Origin: Streptomyces sp. ML-6
GTDB lineage: Bacteria; Actinomycetota; Actinomycetes; Streptomycetales; Streptomycetaceae
NCBI RefSeq assembly: GCF_030116705.1
Contig: NZ_JAOTIK010000002.1
Coordinates: forward strand, 496,001-560,000
Length of the DNA stretch: 64,000 nucleotides
Direction of reading: 5' to 3'
Positions 47,493-55,276 of this stretch are shown piece after piece. The notes under the pieces are model-generated. The model had not been told where the DNA came from. It searched no databases and saw only the letters and a program-made list of their open reading frames with translations. Each line of letters begins with the position of its first letter. Positions within the stretch are counted from its first letter, which is position 1. Made by a program: the position numbers and the translations under genes.

Positions 47493-47831
47493 GTGGGCAC
47501 CGATGAACTGATCCTCAGCCAGGCCCAGGAACTGCGCCGCGGCACGGTCGTCCTGGCCTGTCTGGCGCTCCTGGAGGAGCCGCAGTACGGCTACGCGCTC
47601 CTGGAAACCCTCGGCGACGCCGGCGTGTCCGTCGACGGCAACACCCTCTATCCGCTGCTGCGCCGCCTGGAGAAACAAGGGCTGCTCATCAGCGAGTGGA
47701 ACACCGAGGAGTCCAGACCCCGCAAGTTCTACCGGGTCAGCCCGGAGGGTGCCCGGGTCCGCACCGGACTGCTGCGCGAGTGGCAGGACCTCTGTACCTC
47801 GATATCACGACTGACCAAGGGGGACCGTTGA
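47493..47831 (+). CDS. PadR-family transcriptional regulator
   Basis: A 112-residue winged-helix repressor. The N-terminal winged helix reads RRGTVVLACLALLEEPQYGY, with the recognition region VSVDGNTLYPLLRRLEKQGLL and wing SRPRKFYRVSPEG, followed by a short dimer helix. Start is GTG at 47493 with almost no room for a ribosome site, so the message may be nearly leaderless. It overlaps the downstream membrane gene (TTGA). PadR proteins often repress their own operon, and control of the divergent NRPS is possible but unproven. Confidence 0.88.
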   Translation: MGTDELILSQAQELRRGTVVLACLALLEEPQYGYALLETLGDAGVSVDGNTLYPLLRRLEKQGLLISEWNTEESRPRKFYRVSPEGARVRTGLLREWQDLCTSISRLTKGDR

Positions 47832-48781
47832 GCAAGTCGCAGGTGGCCGGCACCGGCACACTGACCGACCGTTACGTGGGGGAGGTCGTCCGGCGCCTAC
47901 CGGCCGACCAACGCACCGACGTGGCCGACGAGTTGCGCGCCACGATCGCCGACACCGTCGAGGCCCGCGACCCGGCCGCCCCGGAGGCCGTCGAACGCGA
48001 GGTGCTCACCGGGATGGGCGACCCGATCCGGCTCGCCGCCCGGTACGCGGACCGGCCGCTCGCCCTGATCGGGCCCGACCTCTATCCGACGTACACCCGG
48101 TTCCTCACGGTGCTGCTGTCCACCGTGCTGCCCGCGGTCACCGTCCTGAGCGCGGTTCTCGACGTACTGGACGGCCGGGGCATCGGCGAGGTGATCGGCG
48201 GGGCCGTCGGGACGGTGCTCGTCGTCGGTGCCCAGATGCTCGCCTGGCTCACCGTGGTGTTCGCCCTGGTCGAGCGGTCCGGCAAGCTGCCCGGCGCGCT
48301 CGGCAGGACCTGGACCCCCGACGACCTCCCCGACCGCGCCGCGCCGAAGAAGCGCGACCCGGCGGTCCACGCCCGGGTGGCGTGGCACGCGCTGCTGATC
48401 GCCCTGATCGTCTGGCAGCACACCGCGATGCCGTACCGGACCGACGGTGGCACCCCCCTCGACGTGCTCGACCCGGATCTGTGGTCGGGGTGGATCTGGC
48501 CGATCCTGGCCGGGCTCGCCGGCCTCGTGGCGCTCGACGTGATCCGGTCCGTGCGGCCGTGGACGCTCTCGCTGGCGTACTGGAGCGTCGGCGCCGAGGC
48601 GGCCTTCGCACTGCCACTGGTGTGGGTCCTGCACCAGCAGAAGCTGTTCAACCCGGTCTTCCTGGCCGATCTCAACGGTGCCTGGCAGACCCCGCAGTCC
48701 TTCTACACCGTGACGGCGGTGGTGGTACTGGCGGTGAGCGCGGGCGATGTGGTGAAGCGGTTCCGCGAAGCACGGGCCTGA
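47828..48781 (+). CDS. HAAS-domain-type membrane protein, PadR partner
   Basis: A 317-residue protein starting at a TTG that overlaps the PadR stop codon. The N-terminal 65 residues (LPADQRTDVADELRATIADT, and EREVLTGMGDPIRLAARYAD) match the helical HAAS region usual in proteins coupled to PadR genes. Then come about seven membrane segments, such as FLTVLLSTVLPAVTVLSAVL, AWLTVVFALV, ALLIALIVWQH and FYTVTAVVVLAVSAG. Role unknown; likely an envelope protein whose level is set by the PadR repressor. Confidence 0.78.
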   Translation: MSKSQVAGTGTLTDRYVGEVVRRLPADQRTDVADELRATIADTVEARDPAAPEAVEREVLTGMGDPIRLAARYADRPLALIGPDLYPTYTRFLTVLLSTVLPAVTVLSAVLDVLDGRGIGEVIGGAVGTVLVVGAQMLAWLTVVFALVERSGKLPGALGRTWTPDDLPDRAAPKKRDPAVHARVAWHALLIALIVWQHTAMPYRTDGGTPLDVLDPDLWSGWIWPILAGLAGLVALDVIRSVRPWTLSLAYWSVGAEAAFALPLVWVLHQQKLFNPVFLADLNGAWQTPQSFYTVTAVVVLAVSAGDVVKRFREARA

Positions 48782-48853
48782 CTCTTCGTCAACTTCCGTA
48801 GTTCCAGGGGAATTACATCGCGCCCGGGGAAGGTCCCGCCCGGCCCCGGCGGG

Positions 48854-49618
48854 TCACCACTGCCGGGGCACCGGGCTCGCACCGGTGAGTTCGGTCCACC
48901 GCTCCAGCTCCTCGGCGTGGTCACCGGCCGCGGTCGCCCCGGCGACCGCGGCCGTCTCCTCGGGCGTGGTGGGCCCACCGGCGCGGGAGAGCAGCGTCAG
49001 CGGCCAGGCCGGGACGCCCGGTCCCGCTCCGTCGAAGGCGTGCCACTCCCAGGCCGCGTCGAACCGCCAGGCGCGCCCGTTCCGGTCGGTGACCTCGTCG
49101 CCCGGTTCGAGGAAGGCGTAGGGGCGGAAGAGCAGTTCGAAGCGGATCGGCTCATCGCCCGCCGGGTCGAACGCGTAGCCCTGGTCCTCGAATTCGGGGT
49201 CGTGGGTCTCGCCCTGCCGCAGGACCTCCAGATAGGTCGCGGGCCGCGGCAGCATCCCGGTCACTCGGGGCGGATCGAAGTGACACACCGACAGTACGTG
49301 CACCACGGTCGGGGGGATTCCCACCCGACAGGTGTCGTCCGGCTTCAGCTCGGTCTCGGCCGGTCGCGTCCGGAAGAGCTCCCATTCGTGGGCCTCGGGC
49401 AGCGGAAGCGCCCGCCGACCGTTCCACCCGAAGTTCTCCGCCTGCGGGTCCACCTCCGACCAGGGCCACCGCACGGAGACGTGGAAGCGGGAGACGCCGG
49501 CGACCGTGGTCCCGGTGAACGGGCATTCCAGCCTCAGTACGTCCCCCGGCCGGAACCGGACGTCACGACCACCCGTGCCCGGCTCGTCCGTCCCGGCCCC
49601 GTCCGTCCGACTGCTCAT
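48854..49618 (-). CDS. Hypothetical protein
   Basis: A 254-residue soluble protein. GAGGAGG lies 10 nt before the ATG at 49618. It starts with a disordered acidic stretch, then RFRPGDVLRLECPFTG and, later, VVHVLSVCHFDPPRVTG and LEPGDEVTDRNGRAWRFDAAW. The strand-rich, Trp-rich composition suggests a beta-sandwich. I recognise no family or catalytic motif. It stands alone between a membrane gene and a RidA remnant. Confidence 0.65.
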   Translation of the reverse strand: MSSRTDGAGTDEPGTGGRDVRFRPGDVLRLECPFTGTTVAGVSRFHVSVRWPWSEVDPQAENFGWNGRRALPLPEAHEWELFRTRPAETELKPDDTCRVGIPPTVVHVLSVCHFDPPRVTGMLPRPATYLEVLRQGETHDPEFEDQGYAFDPAGDEPIRFELLFRPYAFLEPGDEVTDRNGRAWRFDAAWEWHAFDGAGPGVPAWPLTLLSRAGGPTTPEETAAVAGATAAGDHAEELERWTELTGASPVPRQW

Positions 49619-49960
49619 CGTGTCGCATCCTCCTCGTGGTTCGGGGCGATCATCACACACGGCGGTCAACCCGGTGACGTGGTCGGTGGAGAGGGGGTTC
49701 AACCAGGGTGAACTCGTCTCCGGACGCACCCGGACCCTGTACCTCTCGGGGCAGACCGCGATGAGCGGCGACGGCCGGCCCCGGCACGACGGCGACATGG
49801 CGGCGCAGTTGGCGCTGAGCATCGACACAACAGGGAACCACCGTGGCGTGACGCGGCCCGCCGCCCGGCCGGTCAGCCGGCATCTCGCCCGTCGGCCCGC
49901 CGGCCCGCCTCCGCGGTGCTGGCGTCCGGCGGGAAGTCCGGTGCTCCGGTGGCGGCCCGG
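49619..49960. other. Intergenic region with RidA remnant
   Basis: 342 bp between the hypothetical gene (minus) and the TrmB/LuxR-like regulator (minus). The plus strand carries a broken RidA fragment (49665-49829). The remainder, 49830-49960, is GC-rich with no supported feature. Confidence 0.5.
49665..49829 (+). pseudogene. Truncated RidA-family fragment
   Basis: The plus strand reads NPVTWSVERGFNQGELVSGR, then TLYLSGQTAMSGDGRPRHDG, then DMAAQLALSID. This is the first half of a RidA (imine deaminase) protein, with the characteristic SGQ and GD.AAQ blocks. After ...LALSID similarity stops and the frame becomes Arg/Pro-rich. The catalytic second half, with the RidA Arg and Glu, is missing. 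It looks like a decayed gene. Confidence 0.65.
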
Positions 49961-50944
49961 TCACAACCATCCGGAGCGTTGTGCCTGCAAAGCCATCTGG
50001 AAGCGGTTCGCGGCGCCCAGCCGGGCCATCAGGACCTGCAGGCGGCGGAACAGCGTGCGGCGGCTGATTCCCAGCTCGCGGGCGATGACGTCGTCGCTCG
50101 CACCGCCCGCGAGGAGCCACAGCAGCCGGCGGTCGGCGGGCGGCAGGCCGCCCGGCCGGGTGGTGCGGCCGTGGAACGGCAGGGCGTTCCGCCAGGACTG
50201 CTCGAACAGGGCGATGAGCGCGGAGAGCAGGCCGCACGGCTGCACCACCAGCATGGTGTTGTGCACGTCGGCCTCCTTGATCGACAACGACACGAGCGCG
50301 TACGCCTCGTCGATGATCACGAGCTTGACCGGCACCGACGGCAGCACCCTGGCCTGTTCGCCGGCCTTGATGCACGGCTCGATGGCGTCCTTCAGCCGGC
50401 CCGGGTACTCCAGCGACTCCCGCGAGTACACGACGCGCTGCGTCACCCCACGGGCGAGCGTCGCCAGCGCGTCGTCCGTGGCCTCGGACAGGAGGAAGTA
50501 CGGCGGTGACTCGAACTGCCGGATCTGCTCCCGGGCGCTCGCCCAGGCGTGCCGCATCCTGGGCCCGATGGCCTCGCCGGTGACGACCTCGACGAGATCG
50601 TCGTTGTACGCGGCGAGCCGCTGCCGCCGGAACGACTCGAACGCGCCCCCGACGGTGATGCGGGACTCCTCGATCTCGGCCGCCCGGTGCCGGGCGAGGA
50701 TCTCCAGGCCCGCGGCGGGCGGAACCGGGGCCACCATGTCCGCGCCCGCCTCGGCGGCACTGGCCAGCCCGGCGGCGACCAGCGTGCCGTACGCCTCGGC
50801 CAGTTCCGCACCGTCCAGGCCGGACGCGGCCTCGATCCCGCTCAACGGGGCGGGCGCCAGTTCGAGCAGCGCCAGGTAGACCCGGACCGCCGCGGGATCG
50901 AGGCCCAGCAGCCGGAGGGCCTCGCCGATTTTCGCGTTCGCCAT
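49961..50944 (-). CDS. TrmB/LuxR-like transcriptional regulator
   Basis: A 327-residue regulator. The N terminus is a TrmB-like winged helix (ALRLLGLDPAAVRVYLALLE, then SGIEAASGLDGAELAEAYGT). A middle ligand-type domain follows (about 100-255). The C-terminal LuxR-type HTH reads LPPADRRLLWLLAGGASDDVIARELGISRRTLFRRLQVLM. This split layout is common in streptomycete regulators of secondary metabolism and nutrient use. The start at 50944 has GAGG before it; an ATG at 50953 is also possible. The shared element B lies between this gene and the divergent Xaa-Pro aminopeptidase, so it is the best candidate to bind that element. Confidence 0.82.
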   Translation of the reverse strand: MANAKIGEALRLLGLDPAAVRVYLALLELAPAPLSGIEAASGLDGAELAEAYGTLVAAGLASAAEAGADMVAPVPPAAGLEILARHRAAEIEESRITVGGAFESFRRQRLAAYNDDLVEVVTGEAIGPRMRHAWASAREQIRQFESPPYFLLSEATDDALATLARGVTQRVVYSRESLEYPGRLKDAIEPCIKAGEQARVLPSVPVKLVIIDEAYALVSLSIKEADVHNTMLVVQPCGLLSALIALFEQSWRNALPFHGRTTRPGGLPPADRRLLWLLAGGASDDVIARELGISRRTLFRRLQVLMARLGAANRFQMALQAQRSGWL

Positions 50945-50980
50945 GGGCCTCATTGTCGACGACTCCGGCCGGTGTCGTGT

Positions 50981-51060
50981 CCGATCCGTGCCAGTGGCAC
51001 TTCCGGGCACCGGGGGCGGGTGGTACGGGATACCGTCCCGGGGCCGCCGCCGAACGGTGG
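50981..51060 (+). promoter_or_regulatory. Shared regulatory element, copy B
   Basis: Near copy of 26823-26906. It has the same palindrome GTGCCAGTGGCAC (50988-51000), the same spacing of 41 nt to GATACC (51029), and a hairpin GCCGCC ... GGTGGC in which one C has become T opposite G, so pairing is kept. It lies between the TrmB/LuxR-like regulator and the Xaa-Pro aminopeptidase. Confidence 0.75.
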
Positions 51061-51162
51061 CTGCGAGGGGGCCGGGCCGTACCGGGGACAAGCCGGTCGG
51101 GAGGGCTCGCTCCGCCCCTCGCCGCTGAGCTGAGGAAACCCACCCGGAAGAAGGTGCACGCC

Positions 51163-52575
51163 GTGGCGAAAGGCCGTAAGAACGGTCTCTACTCAGGGAT
51201 CTCCGATGAACTGTCCGCCCTGATGCGGACGGGGTGGGCGGACACCGAGCGGCACGACCTGCGGCCCGACGAGCAGGCCCCGTACGCGGCCGCCCGCCGT
51301 GCCGCGCTCTCCGCGCGCTTCCCCGGCGAACGTCTCGTCGTCCCCTCGGGGAACCTCAAGGTCCGCTCCAACGACGACACCTACCCGTTCCGGCCGTACT
51401 CGGGCTACGTGCACATGACCGGGGACCAGGCCCGGGACGGCGCCCTCGTCCTCGAACCCCGCGCGGACGGCGGCCACGACGCCTACTGCTACCAGCTGCC
51501 GCGGGACGGCCGGGACGACGACGAGTTCTGGACCGGTGTCACGGCGGAGCTGTGGATGGGCCGGCGCCGTTCCCTCGCCGAGGCGGAGGTCGTGCTCGGG
51601 CTGCCCTGCCGGGACGTCCGCGGGGCGGCCGAGGACCTGGCCGCCGCCTCCGGCGCGCCGACCCGGATCGTCCGCGGCGTCGACCCGGCCCTGGAGGCCG
51701 CCGTCACCACCGACGAGGAGCGCGACGACGAGCTGGAGGAGGCGCTCAGTGGCCTCCGCCTCGTCAAGGACGACTGGGAGATCGGCGAGCTCCGCAAGGC
51801 CGTGGACTCCACGGTGCGCGGATTCGTCGATGCGATCGGTGACCTCTCCGGGGCGATCGCATCGTCCGAGCGGTGGATCGAGGGCACGTTCTTCCGCCGG
51901 GCGCGGCTGGAGGGCAACGCCGTCGGCTACGGCTCGATCTGCGCCGCGGGCGAGCACGCCACGATCATGCACTGGACGAGGAACGACGGCCCGGTGCGCC
52001 CGGGGGACCTGCTCCTGTTCGACGCGGGCGTGGAGACGCACACCCTCTACACCGCCGACGTCACCCGCACGCTCCCCATCAGCGGCACCTTCTCCCCCGT
52101 GCAGCGCAAGGTCTACGACGCGGTGTACGAGGCCCAGGAGGCCGGCATCGCGGCGGTCAAGCCGGGTGCCGCGTTCCGGGACTTCCACGAGGCGTCGCAG
52201 CGTCATCTGGCGGCCCGGCTGGTCGAGTGGGGCTTCATCGAGGGCCCGGCCGACCGGGCGTACGAGCTCGGTCTCCAGCGCCGCTTCACCATGGCGGGCA
52301 CCGGCCACATGCTCGGCCTGGACGTCCACGACTGCGCGCAGGCCAGGAACGAGGAGTACGTCGACGGCGTGCTGGAGCCGGGCATGGTGCTCACCGTGGA
52401 ACCCGGCCTGTACTTCCAGCCGGACGACCTGACCGTGCCCGAGGAGTGGCGCGGCATCGGCGTCCGGATCGAGGACGACCTGGTCGTCACCGAGGACGGC
52501 CACGAAAACCTGTCGGCGGGCCTGCCGAGGTCGGCGGACGAGGTCGAGGCCTGGATGGACCAGCACGCGGGCTGA
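51163..52575 (+). CDS. Xaa-Pro aminopeptidase, M24 family
   Basis: A 470-residue metallopeptidase that removes N-terminal residues before proline. The N-terminal domain carries VPSGNLKVRSNDDTYPFRPY, as in aminopeptidase P. The metal ligands of the M24 pita-bread fold are present: Asp in LLFDAGVETHTLY, Asp in ADVTRTLP, His in GTGHMLGLDVHD, Glu in LTVEPGLYF and Glu in IRIEDDLVV. The GTG at 51163 is chosen (AAGG 8 nt upstream); a GTG at 51154 is possible. Element B in its leader is shared with a proline racemase gene. Confidence 0.92.
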   Translation: MAKGRKNGLYSGISDELSALMRTGWADTERHDLRPDEQAPYAAARRAALSARFPGERLVVPSGNLKVRSNDDTYPFRPYSGYVHMTGDQARDGALVLEPRADGGHDAYCYQLPRDGRDDDEFWTGVTAELWMGRRRSLAEAEVVLGLPCRDVRGAAEDLAAASGAPTRIVRGVDPALEAAVTTDEERDDELEEALSGLRLVKDDWEIGELRKAVDSTVRGFVDAIGDLSGAIASSERWIEGTFFRRARLEGNAVGYGSICAAGEHATIMHWTRNDGPVRPGDLLLFDAGVETHTLYTADVTRTLPISGTFSPVQRKVYDAVYEAQEAGIAAVKPGAAFRDFHEASQRHLAARLVEWGFIEGPADRAYELGLQRRFTMAGTGHMLGLDVHDCAQARNEEYVDGVLEPGMVLTVEPGLYFQPDDLTVPEEWRGIGVRIEDDLVVTEDGHENLSAGLPRSADEVEAWMDQHAG

Positions 52576-52731
52576 GCGTCCGGCCGTCCGGCCGAGGGGG
52601 TCCGGCCGCGCCGGTGGCCTCCGCCCGGGTGCGGGCGGAGGCCACCGTGGCAACGCGCCGGGGCGTTCTCGCACGTGATGGCGGAGACGGAAGCGGGGCC
52701 GGAAGCGGGGTCGGTCGTGGTACGGAGGCGC

Positions 52732-53208
52732 TCATCGGCTCCGGGTGTTCCGCAGGACGTCACCGGAACTGTCGTGGTGCTCGCGCACCGCGATCCGGGC
52801 CAGCTTCGTCAGCATCATGCCGTTGCGGATCGAGACGAGGTAGTCCACGGGAAGGCCGTGCATCCGGATGCCCGGCCCCCGCAGGGCGTGCCATTCGAGG
52901 ACGAAGAGGGTGTTCTCGCCCCAGGGGATCAGCTTCATGGCGATGCGGGCCGCCCCGAAGGGGTCCGCCTTCGCCTCCAGTTCCAGGCGGTGCCGCGGCT
53001 CGCAGATGCGTACGACGCAGGTGTCGTCGAGGGTCAGCGGCCCGACGCCGACCCTGACCTGCAGCCGGGCGCCCACTCCGGGCCAGTGCGGGTCCACGTC
53101 GATGATCTGTTGTGTTCCCGAGACCCATTCCCCGTAGCGACGGCCGTCGGACAGCAGGTCCCAGACCTCGGACGGCGAACTCAGGATCAACCGGCGATTC
53201 CGGGCCAC
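52732..53208 (-). CDS. SRPBCC-family protein
   Basis: A 158-residue protein of the START/Bet v1-like SRPBCC fold, likely a polyketide cyclase-type or coenzyme-binding protein. Visible are the opening LSSPSEVWDLLSDGRRYGEW, the strand-rich centre, and a C-terminal helix with YLVSIRNGMMLTKLARIAV. The GTG at 53208 is preferred because GAGGAG lies 10 nt upstream; the frame can begin at a GTG at 53217, but that is too close to the same site. Ligand unknown. Confidence 0.78.
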   Translation of the reverse strand: MARNRRLILSSPSEVWDLLSDGRRYGEWVSGTQQIIDVDPHWPGVGARLQVRVGVGPLTLDDTCVVRICEPRHRLELEAKADPFGAARIAMKLIPWGENTLFVLEWHALRGPGIRMHGLPVDYLVSIRNGMMLTKLARIAVREHHDSSGDVLRNTRSR

Positions 53209-53332
53209 ACCGACCACGCTCCTCGTTTCGTCGGAACCAGCACCCCCATGACCGTTGTCGGCCGTGCGTCGGCTCCCCTGCCGCCGAGCAGCTTCTCGAC
53301 CCTAACCGCACCCCGCGCGTCCGGCACGCGAG

Positions 53333-53386
53333 CCGCGGCCGGGCCGGACACCGCGGCCGGGCCGGACACCGCGGCCGGGCCGGACA
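53333..53386. repeat. Three tandem 18-bp repeats
   Basis: The unit CCGCGGCCGGGCCGGACA occurs three times in a row, perfectly, followed by a degenerate fourth start. The unit length is a multiple of three, but no supported gene covers it. It lies 35 bp from the oxidoreductase remnant. Confidence 0.85.
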
Positions 53387-53420
53387 CCGCGCGGCGGCAC
53401 GGCCGGATCCGCGTGCGCCG

Positions 53421-53650
53421 TCACCGGGGCTCCTCCTCGGAGGTGGAGCGGTGGGCGTCGGTGGTCAGGACGATCTTTCCGCTGGTGCGGCCGGACGCGG
53501 AGAGTTCGTGCGCCCTGCCGACCCGCGCGAGCGGCAGCACCTCGGCGATGTGCGGACGCAGCGCACCGCTTTCGGCGAGTTCGGCGAGGGCCCGCATGCC
53601 CGCGCGGTCGGCCTCCACCGCCATGAACACGGCCCGGACGCCGTTGCGGC
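53421..53650 (-). pseudogene. Truncated quinone-oxidoreductase-type (MDR) fragment
   Basis: The minus strand encodes the last part of an NADP-dependent MDR oxidoreductase: VRAVFMAVEADRAGMRALAE, then SGALRPHIAEVLPLARVGRA, then TSGKIVLTTD, ending at 53421. The cofactor-binding N-terminal two thirds are absent; upstream the frame turns into unrelated sequence at about 53650. The break is shared with the AraC fragment on the other strand. Confidence 0.7.
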
Positions 53651-53663
53651 CGGCTTCGTCGGC

Positions 53664-54065
53664 CCCCTCGCGCTCGCCGAACTGGCCCGGCACGCGGGGA
53701 TGAGCGTACGGACCTTCTCGCGCCGCTTCCGGGACGAGGTCGGAATGACACCCGGCCAGTGGCTGACCCGGCAACGCGTCGAACACGCACGCCGCCTGCT
53801 GGAGGTCACCGACCTCCCGGTGGACCGCATCGCCGAGGAGGCCGGCCTCGGCACCGGCGCCTCCCTGCGCCGGCACATGGCGCTCACGATCGGGGTGGCG
53901 CCCCTGACCTACCGGCAGACCTTCCGCGCGAGGACGACCACACCCCTCGGGCTCGAGGCCCCGGACGCGTGTCACGACCGCATCGGCCGGGCTCCGCTCG
54001 CCGAAACGGTCACTTTCGTCGGCGGTCGGGGAACCCCTGCTGCCGGTCCACTTCCCGGGAGTTGA
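53664..54065 (+). pseudogene. Truncated GlxA/AraC-type regulator fragment
   Basis: The plus strand reads LALAELARHAGMSVRTFSRR, then FRDEVGMTPGQWLTRQRVEH, then RIAEEAGLGTGASLRRHM. This is the complete two-helix-turn-helix DNA-binding domain of a GlxA-type AraC regulator. The N-terminal DJ-1/PfpI-like domain is missing. An ATG at 53700 could start a 121-residue product, but no ribosome site is seen. Probably a remnant. Confidence 0.65.
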
Positions 54066-54147
54066 CCCGTCCGGAACGCCGGGCCTGCGAGCCGCGCGTC
54101 CCAGGTGCTCGCAAGGCCGATCCCGCCCTGCCTGCGGGTGCTGTCGG

Positions 54148-54181
54148 CCGTGTGAACGGCCCGGCCGGGCCGTTCACACGG
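54148..54181. terminator. 34-nt perfect palindrome between convergent genes
   Basis: A perfect palindrome of 34 nt, with arms beginning CCGTGTGAACGGCCC, lies between the AraC-type remnant (plus, ends 54065) and the cupin gene (minus, ends 54199). It is followed by GGGGAAAAGG. It would form a strong hairpin on either strand and is best read as a bidirectional terminator. Confidence 0.8.
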
Positions 54182-54198
54182 GGGAAAAGGTGAAGGGG

Positions 54199-54588
54199 TC
54201 ACTCGGCCCACGGAAGCGGGATCTTCTCCTCGCCGCCCGGCAGCATCGCCTTGCCGCCCACGGCCATGGCGACCAGAGCCCCCGCCGGGCCGCCCGCGGC
54301 CTTCAGTTGCCGTACCGCGCCGGCGGGCACGATGACGGCCTGACCGGCCCCGGCGCGCCCGGCCTCGCCTTCCACCTCGATCTCGAACTCGCCCGACAGG
54401 GGCATCCACACCTGTTCGCGGTCGATGACGTGCACCGGCGTGGCGGAGTCCGCACCCAGTTCCACCCGCCAGGTACTGACCTCGGTACTGCCCTGGCTGG
54501 GGGCAGCCAGGCCGAACATGGAGCCGGCCGGAGTCCTGGTCGTCCGCCGATCGCTCTCACTGACCACGTACATGTGCGCACCCCTCAT
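54199..54588 (-). CDS. Cupin-domain protein
   Basis: A 129-residue single-domain cupin. The first cupin motif is degraded (ATPVHVIDREQVWMPLSGEF, with His and Glu spacing), and the second is GQAVIVPAGAVRQLKA. AGGAG lies 6 nt before the ATG at 54588; a second ATG at 54573 is possible. It is divergent from a MarR gene, with a palindromic operator between them, so it is probably that regulator's target. Reaction unknown. Confidence 0.8.
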   Translation of the reverse strand: MRGAHMYVVSESDRRTTRTPAGSMFGLAAPSQGSTEVSTWRVELGADSATPVHVIDREQVWMPLSGEFEIEVEGEAGRAGAGQAVIVPAGAVRQLKAAGGPAGALVAMAVGGKAMLPGGEEKIPLPWAE

Positions 54589-54597
54589 ATAAAGCTC

Positions 54598-54618
54598 CTT
54601 TACTTGCAGTGAGTAAAG
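54598..54618. promoter_or_regulatory. MarR-type palindromic operator
   Basis: CTTTACT (54598-54604) and AGTAAAG (54612-54618) are perfect inverted arms with a 7-nt spacer. The site lies between the cupin start (54588) and the MarR start, in an A/T-richer island. It fits binding of a MarR dimer that controls both genes. Confidence 0.75.
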
Positions 54619-54649
54619 TGTCTTTATTCAGGTGTGTCAAGATGAACCG

Positions 54650-55123
54650 GTGAAGCCCCATGACCCCCTCGAGCGTGCCGAGCTCACCTTCCTGCTCGGG
54701 ATGGCCTTCCAGCTCGTCCTCTCCGAGTTCGTGAGCCGCCTCGACGCCGCCGGCCATGCCGATCTGCGCCCCATGCACGGGCTCGTCTTCCAGGCGCTGC
54801 GTGGTTCCGGCGCGACGAGCAGCGAACTGGCCGAGCAGCTCGGGGTCACCAAGCAGGCCGCCGGCCAGATCGTCGACGACCTGGAGAAGCGGGGCTACGT
54901 CGAGCGCCGGCCCCACCCCGCCGGCGGTCGGCGCAAGCTCGTCGTCCTGACCGGGAAGGCATTGGAGCACCTGACTGCGGCCGGGCGGATCCTGCATGAA
55001 CTGGAGGGGCAGCTGGCCGAGCAGCTCCACGAAGCCGGCCGGGAGGTTCCGCGAGCCGAACTCGCCGCGCTCATCCGCACCTTGGCCGGGGACTCGATCC
55101 CGCCGTGGCGCCCCGTCTGGTGA
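54650..55123 (+). CDS. MarR-family transcriptional regulator
   Basis: A 157-residue MarR-type winged-helix regulator. After the first helices (LERAELTFLLGMAFQLVLSE) the DNA-binding part reads ATSSELAEQLGVTKQAAGQI, with the wing ERRPHPAGGRRKLVVLT, and a C-terminal dimer helix follows. The GTG at 54650 is preferred because a possible -10 (TATTCA) would overlap the other candidate GTG at 54632. It is divergent from the cupin gene, and the palindrome between them suggests autoregulation. Confidence 0.85.
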   Translation: MKPHDPLERAELTFLLGMAFQLVLSEFVSRLDAAGHADLRPMHGLVFQALRGSGATSSELAEQLGVTKQAAGQIVDDLEKRGYVERRPHPAGGRRKLVVLTGKALEHLTAAGRILHELEGQLAEQLHEAGREVPRAELAALIRTLAGDSIPPWRPVW

Positions 55124-55276
55124 TACGGGGCGGGGCGGTGCGGTGCCGCGGTGGAGGGCGCGGTCGCCACGGCCGTGGCGGGTCGACCGCGGGGTGAGGA
55201 CGCGCAGGACCTTCGCGATCGTCCGGTCGCCCCGGGTCCGAGAACCCCGCCGAACCGGTGTTGAGATAATCCGGCC

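Noticed and set aside
53333..53386. CRISPR array or iteron origin
   Set aside because: Only three contiguous 18-bp units, no spacers, no cas or replication genes nearby.
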